A stretch of 64,000 nucleotides of DNA, taken from positions 124,001 to 188,000 of the forward strand of contig NZ_FONV01000007.1 of NCBI RefSeq assembly GCF_900113015.1, in the 5' to 3' direction. Source of the DNA: Actinoplanes philippinensis. GTDB lineage: Bacteria > Actinomycetota > Actinomycetes > Mycobacteriales > Micromonosporaceae. This document shows positions 9,267 through 17,153 of the stretch, in pieces (position 1 is the first letter of the stretch; every line of letters begins with the position of its first letter). The position numbers and the translations under genes were made by a program. The notes beneath the pieces were generated by a model. It saw only the letters and a list, made by a program, of their open reading frames with translations, did not search any database and was not told the origin of the DNA.

Positions 9267-11296
9267 ACCTGCCTGCGGTTGCCGCCGAGGTGACGGCCGA
9301 AGCGGTTGCGGCGCTGCCCGCACGCCTGGCCAAGCGGCTCGATGCCGTGGTCGAGCAGGCCGGCGCCTGGCCCGTGTCGGGTGATGGTGGCGTGATCACG
9401 GTGCGAGCCGACGACCGGACGATCGTCACGCTGAGCACGCCGGTCGTGGCGGCCGGGGATGCCGTCTGCAGTTGCCTGCTGGCGCCCCGCTGCCTGCATC
9501 GGGCGGCAGTGCTCAGCCGCGCACCCGTTCTCGCCGCCGGTAGCGAGGTGACCGCCGGTGGTCATGCCGTCCAGGCCGCGATCGGCAGCGCTGAGCCCCG
9601 TGCCGATGCGGAGGCCGAGACCTCGCGGGAAGCATCACGCGCCAGTGCCGGGCCCCCACCGGCCGAGCCCGGCAGCACCGGACACCCAACGGCCGCGCCC
9701 GGCAGCACCGGATCCCCCAGCGACCCGGCGCAACCCGGCGCCGCCACACCGCTCGATGACTCCCGCGACAGCCGGACCTCGGCAGCCGAATCGACCAGCG
9801 CCGCCCCGGGCGGACAACGGCGCGGCAACTCCGGCGAACCGGTCCTCGCCGGGGCGCCGCAGGTTCGGCCCGGCGCCCGGACGCCGGCAGGTGCCATCGC
9901 AGACGTACGGCCACCGGTCACCGAAGCACAGCGCCTGGCGGCGGCCGGCCTGGTCACGGCCGCCTCCGCGGTGCTCGCCACCGGGATTCCCGGCGCCGGG
10001 GCGGTGGCACAGGCCGAGTTGCTCCGCGCGGTGCATCAGGCGCGGGCCGTCAGGCTCTTCGCGCCCGCGGCGGCCGCCGTCCGGGTCGTGGAACACCTGC
10101 GAGCTGCCCGGCGGGACGATCCGGCATTCCGGCTTGCCGTGCTCACCGACGATCTGCGGGAGGTGCTCGTCTCCTGCCATCGGGTGACGTCCGGGGACGC
10201 TTCCGCGGCCGGTGTCGCGCGCCGCGCCTACGGACCGGTCGGCGACCTGCGCCTGCACGGGATCTTCTGCGAGCCGGTCCGGGCGGCGACCGGTCACGCC
10301 GGAGCGGTCACCTACCTGGCGGATGCCGGGGGCCGCATCTGGGTGGTCTCCGACGTCAAGCCGGCGGACCCCGCAGCCGCTGTGTCCGCCGCTCACACCT
10401 CCGTCGAGCTCGGCGAGGCACGCCTCAGCCACCACGACCTCGCCCGCGGTGGCCTGCTCGCCGTCAATGCTCAAGCCTCCGCCACCGGCCGTCTCAGCCA
10501 TGGCCGGGCCCGGCAGGCCGTGTCCGTGCCCGGTGCCGGCTGGTTCGACACCCCGCTCGACATGCTCTGGCAGGTCGTCCCGGCCGCCCAGGTGGAACGC
10601 TGGCTCACCGCCGCGGCACTGCCCGAACAGGAGCGTCCCGCCTCGTACGACCTCGCCTTCCTCGACGGCACCATCGTCGGCGCCGACCGCCGAGGGCTGC
10701 TGCTCTCCACAGAACACGCCGGCACACTGGCGGTGACCGCCGCCCTCGACGACCCCGCGTTGCCCCATGTCACCAACCTCCGGTTGCTCGCCACCCACGC
10801 CGCCGGCCATCCGGTGCGCTTCGCCGGACGTTTCCTGGATACCCGGCGAGTGGCCGGGCTGGCCTTCGCCGCGCGATGGCTGCCGTCCCGGCACGGCGGC
10901 CACGCCGACCTCGGCACCGTACGGCTGACCCGCGCGGACATGCCCGGCGCCCTGCCGATCCCACCCTCCTCGGCCGCGGAACCACCCGCTCCTGCGCCGT
11001 TGCACCTTCTGCGCCATCACCTCGAACGAGTCGTCTCGGCGGGCCGCCCCGCCTTGTTGACCGGCGTCGCCGGTGACGCCCACCGGTTGACCGCGGCACA
11101 TCTGGGCGGGGCGGCCGCGTTCCTGACCGCGCTGGGCTCGGCGGGCATGCGGCGCACCCGCGACGTCTTCGGCCGTCTCGACCCGCACGATGTCGAGGTG
11201 CTGGCGCAGGCGTGGCTGACCGCGGCGATCTACGAGCAGGCGGCTGCCCGCGAGACGATCCGGGCAGCGTGGGCGGGTGCGAGCAGCGGAGACTGA
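9263..11296 (+). CDS. SWIM zinc-finger protein of the MoxR-VWA operon
   Basis: A 677-aa protein, start ATG 9263 in an ATGA overlap with the VWA gene. A SWIM motif C-x-C-x5-C-x-H is complete: C69, C71, C77, H79 (CSCLLAPRCLH). SWIM fingers bind nucleic acid or protein. After it comes a ~100-residue Ala/Pro/Gly/Ser-rich low-complexity linker (about 115-215), then a folded C-terminal part with no motif I recognise. It is the last gene of the operon. Its conserved association with MoxR and VWA genes in other bacteria suggests a targeting subunit, but this is inference. Confidence 0.85.
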   Translation: MNLPAVAAEVTAEAVAALPARLAKRLDAVVEQAGAWPVSGDGGVITVRADDRTIVTLSTPVVAAGDAVCSCLLAPRCLHRAAVLSRAPVLAAGSEVTAGGHAVQAAIGSAEPRADAEAETSREASRASAGPPPAEPGSTGHPTAAPGSTGSPSDPAQPGAATPLDDSRDSRTSAAESTSAAPGGQRRGNSGEPVLAGAPQVRPGARTPAGAIADVRPPVTEAQRLAAAGLVTAASAVLATGIPGAGAVAQAELLRAVHQARAVRLFAPAAAAVRVVEHLRAARRDDPAFRLAVLTDDLREVLVSCHRVTSGDASAAGVARRAYGPVGDLRLHGIFCEPVRAATGHAGAVTYLADAGGRIWVVSDVKPADPAAAVSAAHTSVELGEARLSHHDLARGGLLAVNAQASATGRLSHGRARQAVSVPGAGWFDTPLDMLWQVVPAAQVERWLTAAALPEQERPASYDLAFLDGTIVGADRRGLLLSTEHAGTLAVTAALDDPALPHVTNLRLLATHAAGHPVRFAGRFLDTRRVAGLAFAARWLPSRHGGHADLGTVRLTRADMPGALPIPPSSAAEPPAPAPLHLLRHHLERVVSAGRPALLTGVAGDAHRLTAAHLGGAAAFLTALGSAGMRRTRDVFGRLDPHDVEVLAQAWLTAAIYEQAAARETIRAAWAGASSGD

Positions 11297-11762
11297 ATGA
11301 CCCCGGCAGGGCACGGTGACCCTCACCCCGAAGCACCGCCGGGGCTGGATCCCGTGGACGCCTCAACGGTGACGCGGCGGTCCGGCTGATGCGCGAGCGG
11401 GCCGGCCCCGAGCACCGCGGACACAGCCCGGCCGGCTGGGCGGCGATCATCGCGGCCACCGCGGCATCGGGTCGTGCCGGCGCGACGCCCGGCGCCCCGA
11501 CTCGGTGGCGGCATACTCAGGACCCACGAGGCCAGGGGTGCTGGTCGACCGGGCGTACGAGTGAAGACACCGCCTTTGCCGGTGCCGTCGTGGGATCGAG
11601 GCCGATCAGGACGTCAACCGCCGCAGCCTCGGGTCGAAGATCGGCCGGCGACCGACAGCAACGCAGCCGCTCTCGGGGCCACCGAGGACGACCAGGGCCG
11701 GTTCCGTCCCGCGAACAAGACCCGGATCCTGCAAGTACGCGCAAAGCCCAGCGCCGGAGCCG
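11297..11762 (+). pseudogene. Gene-poor stretch with possible gene remnants
   Basis: 466 bases with no convincing intact gene. Directly after the SWIM stop an ATG (11297) opens a 30-codon frame. At about 11365-11460 another frame reads GDAAVRLMRERAGPEHRGHSPAGWAAIIAAT, broken here as GDAAVRLMRERA, GPEHRGHSPAG and WAAIIAAT. Its HGHSPAxW part recalls small actinobacterial HG-x-PAAW membrane proteins, but the following sequence loses coding character. The most economical reading is a decayed small gene. Confidence is low because short GC-rich frames are easily open by chance. Confidence 0.25.
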
Positions 11763-12467
11763 TCAACTGTCGTCGCGAGGTACGGATTCCCTGCCGGAAC
11801 CAGGCCCGGGAGCAACGGGAGCCGTCGCCTCGGGGACCGGCGATCCGCCGGGCAGACGCGTGTCGAGCAGGCGCAGGACGGCGCCCAGCACCACCGCGAT
11901 CAGCACCACCGCGCCCAGGTTGATCAGCACCGCCGGATAGCCCCAGCGGGAGACGTCGGTGAAGGGGTACGGGTACCAGTCGGTGGCGGCGCCGTGTGCC
12001 AGGGTCCACGTGATCCACAGCAGGGGCCACGCCGACGCCCATGCCAGGGTGCGGGCGTCGATGCGCGGGTGGGGGCCGAACAGGAGCCAGCCGGCCAGGG
12101 CGGTCCACGGGGCCACGTAGTGGAAGCCCAGGTCGGACCACCACGCGGCGCCGTGCGGGTCGCTCTGGCCGGCCAGGATCGTGCTGTAGACGATGCCGGT
12201 GATGACGATGCCGAGCAGGGCGTCCAGGCGGATGACGCGCCACAGTCGGCCGTCTCGGTGCGGGTTGAGGGTCAGGGCGGCGACCGCGGCCAGCAGCAGC
12301 AGGTTGCTCTGAATGGTGAAGTAGCTGAACAGCCGCTCGAAGCGGGTGAGCGCGGGCTCGCCGTCGCGGGTCGCGGTCAGTGTGATCTGGGTGATCAGGG
12401 ACGCGGACACGATCAGGGCGAGGACGCCGTGCCACACCCGGGACGCCCCGGCTCTGTCGATCTTCAC
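11763..12467 (-). CDS. Pr6Pr-family integral membrane protein
   Basis: About 234 aa with six hydrophobic segments, the arrangement of the actinobacterial Pr6Pr (FAR-17a/AIG1-like) family. Recognisable parts are FSYFTIQSNLLLLAAVAAL, LGIVITGIVYSTIL, DLGFHYVAPWTALAGWLLF and WYPYPFTDVSRWGY. Function is unknown; some relatives are esterase-like. I place the start at GTG 12467 because the frame upstream runs through a 46-bp tandem repeat whose period is not a multiple of three and whose translation is clearly non-native. No strong Shine-Dalgarno is visible. The C-terminal tail is Pro/Gly/Ser rich. Confidence 0.75.
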   Translation of the reverse strand: MKIDRAGASRVWHGVLALIVSASLITQITLTATRDGEPALTRFERLFSYFTIQSNLLLLAAVAALTLNPHRDGRLWRVIRLDALLGIVITGIVYSTILAGQSDPHGAAWWSDLGFHYVAPWTALAGWLLFGPHPRIDARTLAWASAWPLLWITWTLAHGAATDWYPYPFTDVSRWGYPAVLINLGAVVLIAVVLGAVLRLLDTRLPGGSPVPEATAPVAPGPGSGRESVPRDDS

Positions 12468-12499
12468 GGGGCGGAACGGTACCAGGAGAAGGACGCGGC

Positions 12500-12662
12500 G
12501 AACCCGGCGTGACGAGCGCGGGCTCCGCAGGAGGAGGACTACGGGAGTCCCGGCGTGACCAGCGCGGGCTCCATAGGAGGAGGACCACGGGAGACCCGGC
12601 GTGACCAGCGCGGGCTCCGTAGGAGGAGGACCACGAGGGAACCGGCGTGATGAGCGGGACGG
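12500..12662. repeat. 46-bp tandem repeat, about 3.5 copies
   Basis: The words cccggcgtga, gcgcgggctcc and aggaggagga recur with an exact 46-base period: cccggcgtga begins at 12503, 12549 and 12595, with accggcgtga at 12641. Copies differ at a few positions only. The array lies between the Pr6Pr start and the 3' end of the sensor kinase. Because 46 is not divisible by three it cannot keep one reading frame, so it is almost certainly non-coding. Confidence 0.9.
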
Positions 12663-12681
12663 CGACGCGGGCTCCGCTCGA

Positions 12682-14025
12682 TCACGAGCGGGGTAGCCGT
12701 ACCTCCACTCTGAGCCCCGGGTGAGCGTCGCCCAGGGTGACCGAACCGCGGTGGCGGCGCACCAGCTCCTGGACGATGGCCAGGCCGAGGCCGGAACCGC
12801 CCGCGTCACGGGCCCGGGCGTCGTCGAGGCGGGTGAAACGCTGGAAGACGCGCTGCCGGTCCGGTTCGGGGATGCCGGGGCCGTCGTCGGTGATGACGAT
12901 CAGCAGGTGGGAGGCTTCGGCGGTGGCCGACACCGTCACCGTGGACCGCTTGTGCCGGACCGCGTTGTCGATCAGGTTGGTCACCACCCGGGCCAGCGCG
13001 TCCGGCTCGGCGAGCAGCGGCAACGGCTGGCCCGGGTCGTCGAAGGAGACGTCCGGGTAGCGTTGCGCGGCCTCCCCGACGAACTGGGCGAGGTCGATCT
13101 GCTCCAGCCGGGCGCTGGGCACGCCGTCGTCCGAGCGGGCCAGCAGCAGCAGGTCGTCGACCAGGCGGGACAGGCGCTGGACGTCGGCGAGCAGGTCGTC
13201 GGCGAGTTCCGGCCAGTCGGTGTCGTCCGGCAGGCGCTGCGCGACCTCCAGCTCGGTGCGCATGTTGGTGAGCGGGCTGCGCAGCTCGTGGGCGGCGTCG
13301 GCGACGAAGGCGCGCTGACGCGCGCGGGCGGCATCCAGCCGGTGCAGCATGTCGTTCAGGGTCACCGCGAGGCGGTGGACCTCGTCCTTCGAGTCGGGTA
13401 CGGGCAATCGCCCGGCCCTGGTCCCGCCGGTGATCTCCTCGGCGCCCGCCCGGAGCGCGTCGACCGGCCGCAGGGTGGCGCCGAGCGCCCGCCACAGCCC
13501 GGCCGCGAGCAGCGCCACCAGCAGCGGGTAGAGGATGAGCAGGGTGATCCGCAGAATGTGGACGCTCTGGGTGATCTGCACGGTGGAGCGGGCCACCAGG
13601 ATGCGCAGCGGGGCGGTCGGCGGGCCGGCGGTGACCTGCACGACGCGCGCCTCGCCGCGGTAGCCGATGCGCTCGCCGTCGATGGTCCGGCTCTCGCCGT
13701 CCTTGAGGCCGTCCAGCTCGCGCCGGTAGAGCAGCGGCGTCATCCGGTCGGCGGTCGCCGACACCGCGATGATCTTGCCGGCTTCGTCGATGACCTGCAC
13801 CTGCACGCCGGGGGCGACCACGATCGGGTCGGGCAGCGAATTCTGCTCGACCAGGTCGGCGACGCCGCGGGCGGTGGTCATCGCCTCGCTCTGCACCGAA
13901 CGGATCTGCGCATAGCCGAGGACGACGGTGAGCAGGACGCCGCCGGCGGCGAGGCCGAGGGTGAGGCCGGCCGCCGAGACGAGCAGCAGGCGGGCCCGCA
14001 GGCTCAGCTCCCTGATCCGGCGCAT
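12682..14025 (-). CDS. Two-component sensor histidine kinase
   Basis: 447 aa, EnvZ/MprB-like layout. A transmembrane segment is at ~12-38, an extracytoplasmic region at ~40-155, a second membrane segment at ~157-180, and HAMP at ~180-235. The H-box is FVADAAHELRSPL with phospho-acceptor His246, and the ATPase motifs NLIDNAVRH (N), DDGPGIP (G1) and GGSGLGLAI (G2) all look intact. The sensory domain carries no motif I can assign. Its ATG shares a base with the stop of the response regulator (TGATG), so the two form one coupled unit. It should phosphorylate that regulator. Confidence 0.96.
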   Translation of the reverse strand: MRRIRELSLRARLLLVSAAGLTLGLAAGGVLLTVVLGYAQIRSVQSEAMTTARGVADLVEQNSLPDPIVVAPGVQVQVIDEAGKIIAVSATADRMTPLLYRRELDGLKDGESRTIDGERIGYRGEARVVQVTAGPPTAPLRILVARSTVQITQSVHILRITLLILYPLLVALLAAGLWRALGATLRPVDALRAGAEEITGGTRAGRLPVPDSKDEVHRLAVTLNDMLHRLDAARARQRAFVADAAHELRSPLTNMRTELEVAQRLPDDTDWPELADDLLADVQRLSRLVDDLLLLARSDDGVPSARLEQIDLAQFVGEAAQRYPDVSFDDPGQPLPLLAEPDALARVVTNLIDNAVRHKRSTVTVSATAEASHLLIVITDDGPGIPEPDRQRVFQRFTRLDDARARDAGGSGLGLAIVQELVRRHRGSVTLGDAHPGLRVEVRLPRS

Positions 14026-14705
14026 CAGCCGACCGGGGTGCCCGGCTCGACGACGGCCAGCCGGTAGCCGGCGCCGCGAACCGTCTCCAGGCGATCACGG
14101 CCGATCTTGCGACGGAGGTAGCCGACGTAGACTTCGACGGCGTTCGGCGCGGTGTCGAGGGCGGCGTCCCACACGTGGTCGAGCAGCTCGGTCTTGGAGA
14201 CGACCTGGCCGGGGCGGCGCATCAGATACTCCAGCAGCGCGAACTCCCGGGTGGTCAGGGTGACCTCGGCGCCGCCGACCAGGACCCGGCGTTCCGCCGG
14301 ATCGAGCTCGACGTCGCCGAACGCGAGGACCACCGGGCGGGCCTGGGCGCCGCGGCGCAGCAGGGCACGGAGCCGGGCGAGGAGCACGACGTACGAGAAA
14401 GGCTTCGTCAGGTAGTCGTCGGCGCCACAGTCGAGGCCGTCGGCCTGGTCGTACTCACCGTCCTTGGCGCTGAGCATCAGCACCGGCAGCCAGTGCCGCT
14501 CGGCGCGCAGCTGCCGCACCACCCGGTATCCGGACAGCCGCGGCAGCATCACGTCGAGGATCATCGCGTCGTACCCACCGTGGCGGGCCATCTCCAGACC
14601 GTCCTGCCCGTCGGCCGCGATGTCGACCGCGAAACCCTCGGCCTGCAGGCCCCGTCGCAACGCAGCGGCGAGCCGCGCCTCGTCCTCCACCACCAGCACC
14701 CGCAC
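14025..14705 (-). CDS. OmpR/PhoB-type response regulator
   Basis: 226 aa. The receiver domain has acidic residues EDE at 7-9, phospho-acceptor Asp51 in MILDVMLPRLSG, and Lys in PFSY context (LTKPFSYVVLLARL). The C-terminal winged helix includes LTTREFALLEYLMRRPGQVVS, then VEVYVGYLRRKI and ETVRGAGYRL. It is cotranscribed with the downstream sensor kinase. A pair of CTCTCAG direct repeats spaced 11 bp lies 40 bases upstream (14746-14763), the typical format for OmpR-family dimers, so autoregulation is likely. Neighbouring dioxygenase and LolA-like genes may be targets. Confidence 0.96.
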   Translation of the reverse strand: MRVLVVEDEARLAAALRRGLQAEGFAVDIAADGQDGLEMARHGGYDAMILDVMLPRLSGYRVVRQLRAERHWLPVLMLSAKDGEYDQADGLDCGADDYLTKPFSYVVLLARLRALLRRGAQARPVVLAFGDVELDPAERRVLVGGAEVTLTTREFALLEYLMRRPGQVVSKTELLDHVWDAALDTAPNAVEVYVGYLRRKIGRDRLETVRGAGYRLAVVEPGTPVG

Positions 14706-14745
14706 AGCAACACCCTGCCATGCGGGCGCCCGTTCCCCGGAACAG

Positions 14746-14763
14746 CTCTCAGGGATCTCTCAG
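14746..14763. promoter_or_regulatory. CTCTCAG direct repeat, probable response-regulator site
   Basis: CTCTCAG occurs at 14746-14752 and 14757-14763, exactly one helical turn (11 bp) apart, in the 54-base gap between the dioxygenase stop and the response-regulator start. A related pair, TCTCAG and TCACAG with the same 11-bp spacing, occurs at 15842-15858 in the divergent dioxygenase/LolA-like promoter. OmpR-family regulators bind such direct repeats; that this regulator binds these is inference. Confidence 0.45.
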
Positions 14764-15785
14764 CGGCTCGGCGGCGGCCGACCGGGTCCACCCGACGGCG
14801 GCGGGCCACCGGGCCCACCGGGTCCACCCGACGGCGGCGAGCCACCGGGTCCACCGGGTCCAACCGACGGCGGCGAGCCACCGGGTCCACCGGGTCCACC
14901 CGACGGCGGCGGGCCGGGCGCCCCGGACGGCGCCCCGTCGCCGCGGAGCTGCCCGCCGGTCGGGGTGGTCGTGGTGTCCACGCCCACCTCCAGGGTCACC
15001 ACCAGCCCGCTCATCGGGGTTCCGGTGACGGTGGCGAGCTGCAGGGCGCCGGAGTCCTCGCCGAACACGTTGTCGCCGTCGAGGGAGACCTGCGCCAGGT
15101 TGGTGACCGACGCCTCGTACCCGGTCTGCTGGTAGACCTCGTCGCAGATCTCCTTCGGCAGCGCCACCTGGGAGGTGGCGATCGCCTTCGTCGCGTCGGT
15201 GATGCTCGCCTGGTCGGGGTAGACCTCGAAGTGCACGTGCGGCCACCGCCCGCTGTAGCAGGCCGGGAAGATGCTGGTGAACGTCACCTCGCCGGCGTCG
15301 TCGGCGATCTGCACGCCGCGCAGGTAGTTCTCCCCGGTGATGCCGGCGGAGTAGAGCGAGTAGGCGCCGGCCCGGTCGCAGTGCCACACGTAGACGGCCA
15401 CCCCGGTGTAGGCGGCGCCCGCGTTGGCCAGGTCCCGGAGGCTGAGGGTGAGGGTCATCGGCACGCCGGGCGCCTTGCCGGTGGCGGCGCCGAAGCTGCT
15501 GGTGATGTCGCTGCGGACCACCCCGCTCTCGGTGAGCACGTCCGGCCCGTTCGAGCCGTCGCCGGGGTAGGGGCCGGCCGTCTCGTCCGGTATCTCGCCG
15601 AGCGCCGCGGTCTCCGTCGCGGCCTGCTCCTGCGTGCCGCATCCGCCCAGGCCGAGGGCGATCGCGCCGAGGCCGAGCACCCGCAGGGCCTGCCGGCGGC
15701 GCAGGGTCGCCAGGTCGAAGGCCAGGCCCTGGTCGACGACGTCCGCGCCGGGACGGGGCAGCGGTCGCCCCTGATAGCTGTCCAT
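14760..15785 (-). CDS. Exported intradiol ring-cleavage dioxygenase with collagen-like tail
   Basis: 341 aa. The N-terminus has an RRRQALRVLGLGAIALGLGGC stretch (written as RRRQALR then a hydrophobic core ending at Cys49), which resembles a twin-arginine lipoprotein signal. The catalytic domain shows GPYPGDGSNGPDVL, YVWHCDRAGAYSLYS and ACYSGRWPHVHFEVY. Tyr177, His183 and His185, with one upstream Tyr, are the expected Fe(III) ligands for catechol/protocatechuate-type cleavage. The C-terminal ~60 residues are a 12-residue repeat of the form GGPGGPGGSPPS, encoded by a 36-bp DNA repeat. A good Shine-Dalgarno (AAAAGGGGGA) precedes ATG 15785. The aromatic substrate cannot be told from sequence. 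Confidence 0.92.
   Translation of the reverse strand: MDSYQGRPLPRPGADVVDQGLAFDLATLRRRQALRVLGLGAIALGLGGCGTQEQAATETAALGEIPDETAGPYPGDGSNGPDVLTESGVVRSDITSSFGAATGKAPGVPMTLTLSLRDLANAGAAYTGVAVYVWHCDRAGAYSLYSAGITGENYLRGVQIADDAGEVTFTSIFPACYSGRWPHVHFEVYPDQASITDATKAIATSQVALPKEICDEVYQQTGYEASVTNLAQVSLDGDNVFGEDSGALQLATVTGTPMSGLVVTLEVGVDTTTTPTGGQLRGDGAPSGAPGPPPSGGPGGPGGSPPSVGPGGPGGSPPSGGPGGPGGPPPSGGPGRPPPSR
14791..14934. repeat. 36-bp tandem repeat encoding collagen-like tail
   Basis: The word CCCGACGG (or ACCGACGG) starts at 14791, 14827, 14863 and 14899, an exact 36-base period, in frame with the dioxygenase. Each unit encodes 12 residues rich in Gly and Pro. Being in frame, copy-number change would lengthen or shorten the protein tail without disrupting the enzyme. 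Confidence 0.92.
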
Positions 15786-15841
15786 ACAAATCCCCCTTTT
15801 ACTGACATAAAGCTATCCGGCACTCATCCCCTAGGGGACCT

Positions 15842-15858
15842 TCTCAGCCGGATCACAG
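15842..15858. promoter_or_regulatory. TCTCAG-N5-TCACAG element in divergent promoter
   Basis: This imperfect 11-bp-spaced direct repeat lies between the divergent dioxygenase (start 15785) and RseB/LolA-like gene (start 15905). It resembles the CTCTCAG pair in front of the response-regulator gene, which suggests one regulator may control both sides. The match is short, so the assignment is tentative. Confidence 0.35.
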
Positions 15859-15904
15859 CGGCTCCGGCGCACAGTGGGTCGCAGAGATTCGGGAGGTGGA
15901 CATC

Positions 15905-17095
15905 GTGTCTGCATTGAGGTCCAGGCCGGCACTGCGCTGGTTGGTCCCGTCGGCTGCGGCGGTACTTGTCATCGGGGGTGGCGCGGCGGCCGGAACCATC
16001 GTGGCGAACGCGGACCCGGCACTGCCGGACCGCAGCGCCGCACAGTTGCTCGTCGATCTGCAGAGCGCCGACCCGTCGGGCTTCTCCGGCACCGTGGTGC
16101 AGAGCGCCGATCTGGGTCTGCCGGGCATCGCGGGGCTGCTCGGGAACGCGACCGGCGGCAGCGGCAACCTGACCAGCCTGATCGCCGGCAGCAACACCGC
16201 TCGCCTGTGGTATGCGGGTGAGGAGAAGATGCGGTTCTCGCTGCTCGGCACGAACAGTGAGACCGACGTGATCCGCAACGGCTCCGACGTGTGGATCTGG
16301 GAGAGCAAGGAGAACACCGGCACGCACCTGAAGGTGCCGGCGGGCATGACGGGCAAGGAGGCGGCGCCGGAGGCGAGCGCTTCCGCGCTGACCCCGCAGC
16401 AGGCGGCGGACGCGGCGCTGGCGGCGATCGACGGCACCACCAAGGTGGAGACGACCGGCGCGGCCGAGGTGGCCGGGCGGGACGCGTACGAGCTGGTGAT
16501 CAGCCCGCGGGACACCGAGTCGCTGGTCGGCCAGGTGCGCCTGGCGATCGACGCGAAGGAGCACATCCCGCTGCGCGTCGACGTCTACGCGAAGAACACC
16601 ACCAAGCCGGCGATCCGGGTGGCGTTCGAGCAGATCACCTTCACGGTGCCGGACGACCAGCAGTTCGCGTTCAACCCGCCGCCGGGCGCCAAGGTCACCG
16701 AGCAGTCCGTGCCGGAGGACGCGGTGAAGGGCGGCGGCGAGGAGGCGCACAAGGCCGCCGAGGAAGCGCACAAGGCCGCCCGTGAGGCCAGCGCCGACAA
16801 GGGCGACTTCAAGGTCGTCGGCGAGGGCTGGACGTCCGTCGCCGTGGCCAAGGGCCCGAACCTCGACGAGCTCACCAAGCTCACCGACGAGGCCGGCAAG
16901 CAGGGTGCGGAGGGCGCCGACGCGTCCAAGCTGGCCGAGGGTGTCCTCGGCACGCTGCAGCCGGTGAGCGGCGCCTGGGGCAGCGGCAAGCTGCTGTCGG
17001 GCTCGCTGTTCACGGTGCTGCTCACCGACGACGGCCGGATCCTCGCCGGCGCCGTCACCCCGGAGGCCCTCTACAAGGCGGCCGCCGCGAAGTAA
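15905..17095 (+). CDS. RseB/LolA-like exported protein
   Basis: 396 aa. An N-terminal membrane/signal segment (WLVPSAAAVLVIGGGAAAGTI) is followed by a LolA/RseB-type region with SGTVVQSADLGLP, ARLWYAGEEKMRFSLLG and DVWIWES. Later comes the DUF2092-like part REVRLAIDAKE-type (here GQVRLAIDAKEHIPLRVDVY). A charged, helical EEAHKAAEEAHKAA segment splits the C-terminal part. Start GTG 15905 is chosen over GTG 15896 because GGGAGGTGG lies 5-8 bases before it and overlaps the upstream candidate. It is probably anchored outside the membrane, binding lipid or sensing envelope state; the exact role is unknown. Confidence 0.8.
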   Translation: MSALRSRPALRWLVPSAAAVLVIGGGAAAGTIVANADPALPDRSAAQLLVDLQSADPSGFSGTVVQSADLGLPGIAGLLGNATGGSGNLTSLIAGSNTARLWYAGEEKMRFSLLGTNSETDVIRNGSDVWIWESKENTGTHLKVPAGMTGKEAAPEASASALTPQQAADAALAAIDGTTKVETTGAAEVAGRDAYELVISPRDTESLVGQVRLAIDAKEHIPLRVDVYAKNTTKPAIRVAFEQITFTVPDDQQFAFNPPPGAKVTEQSVPEDAVKGGGEEAHKAAEEAHKAAREASADKGDFKVVGEGWTSVAVAKGPNLDELTKLTDEAGKQGAEGADASKLAEGVLGTLQPVSGAWGSGKLLSGSLFTVLLTDDGRILAGAVTPEALYKAAAAK

Positions 17096-17110
17096 GCGAC
17101 AACCCCCGCT

Positions 17111-17147
17111 CGAACTGCCGCGCCGGCTGCCCCGGCGCGGCAGTTCG
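17111..17147. terminator. Bidirectional hairpin terminator
   Basis: A perfect 16-bp stem (CGAACTGCCGCGCCGG at 17111-17126 with its complement at 17132-17147) and 5-base loop sits between the convergent LolA-like and phosphatase genes, followed by CTTTTCT on the plus strand. It should terminate both. Confidence 0.9.
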
Positions 17148-17153
17148 CTTTTC

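Noticed and set aside
11389..11940. 183-codon plus-strand frame after the SWIM gene
   Set aside because: Only its first ~30 codons look protein-like; the rest is Arg/Ser-rich and overlaps the 3' end of the well-supported Pr6Pr gene on the other strand.
12468..12809. Upstream extension of the Pr6Pr protein through the 46-bp repeat
   Set aside because: The repeat period is not a multiple of three, so the extension would read each copy in a different frame, and it also overlaps the sensor-kinase 3' end.
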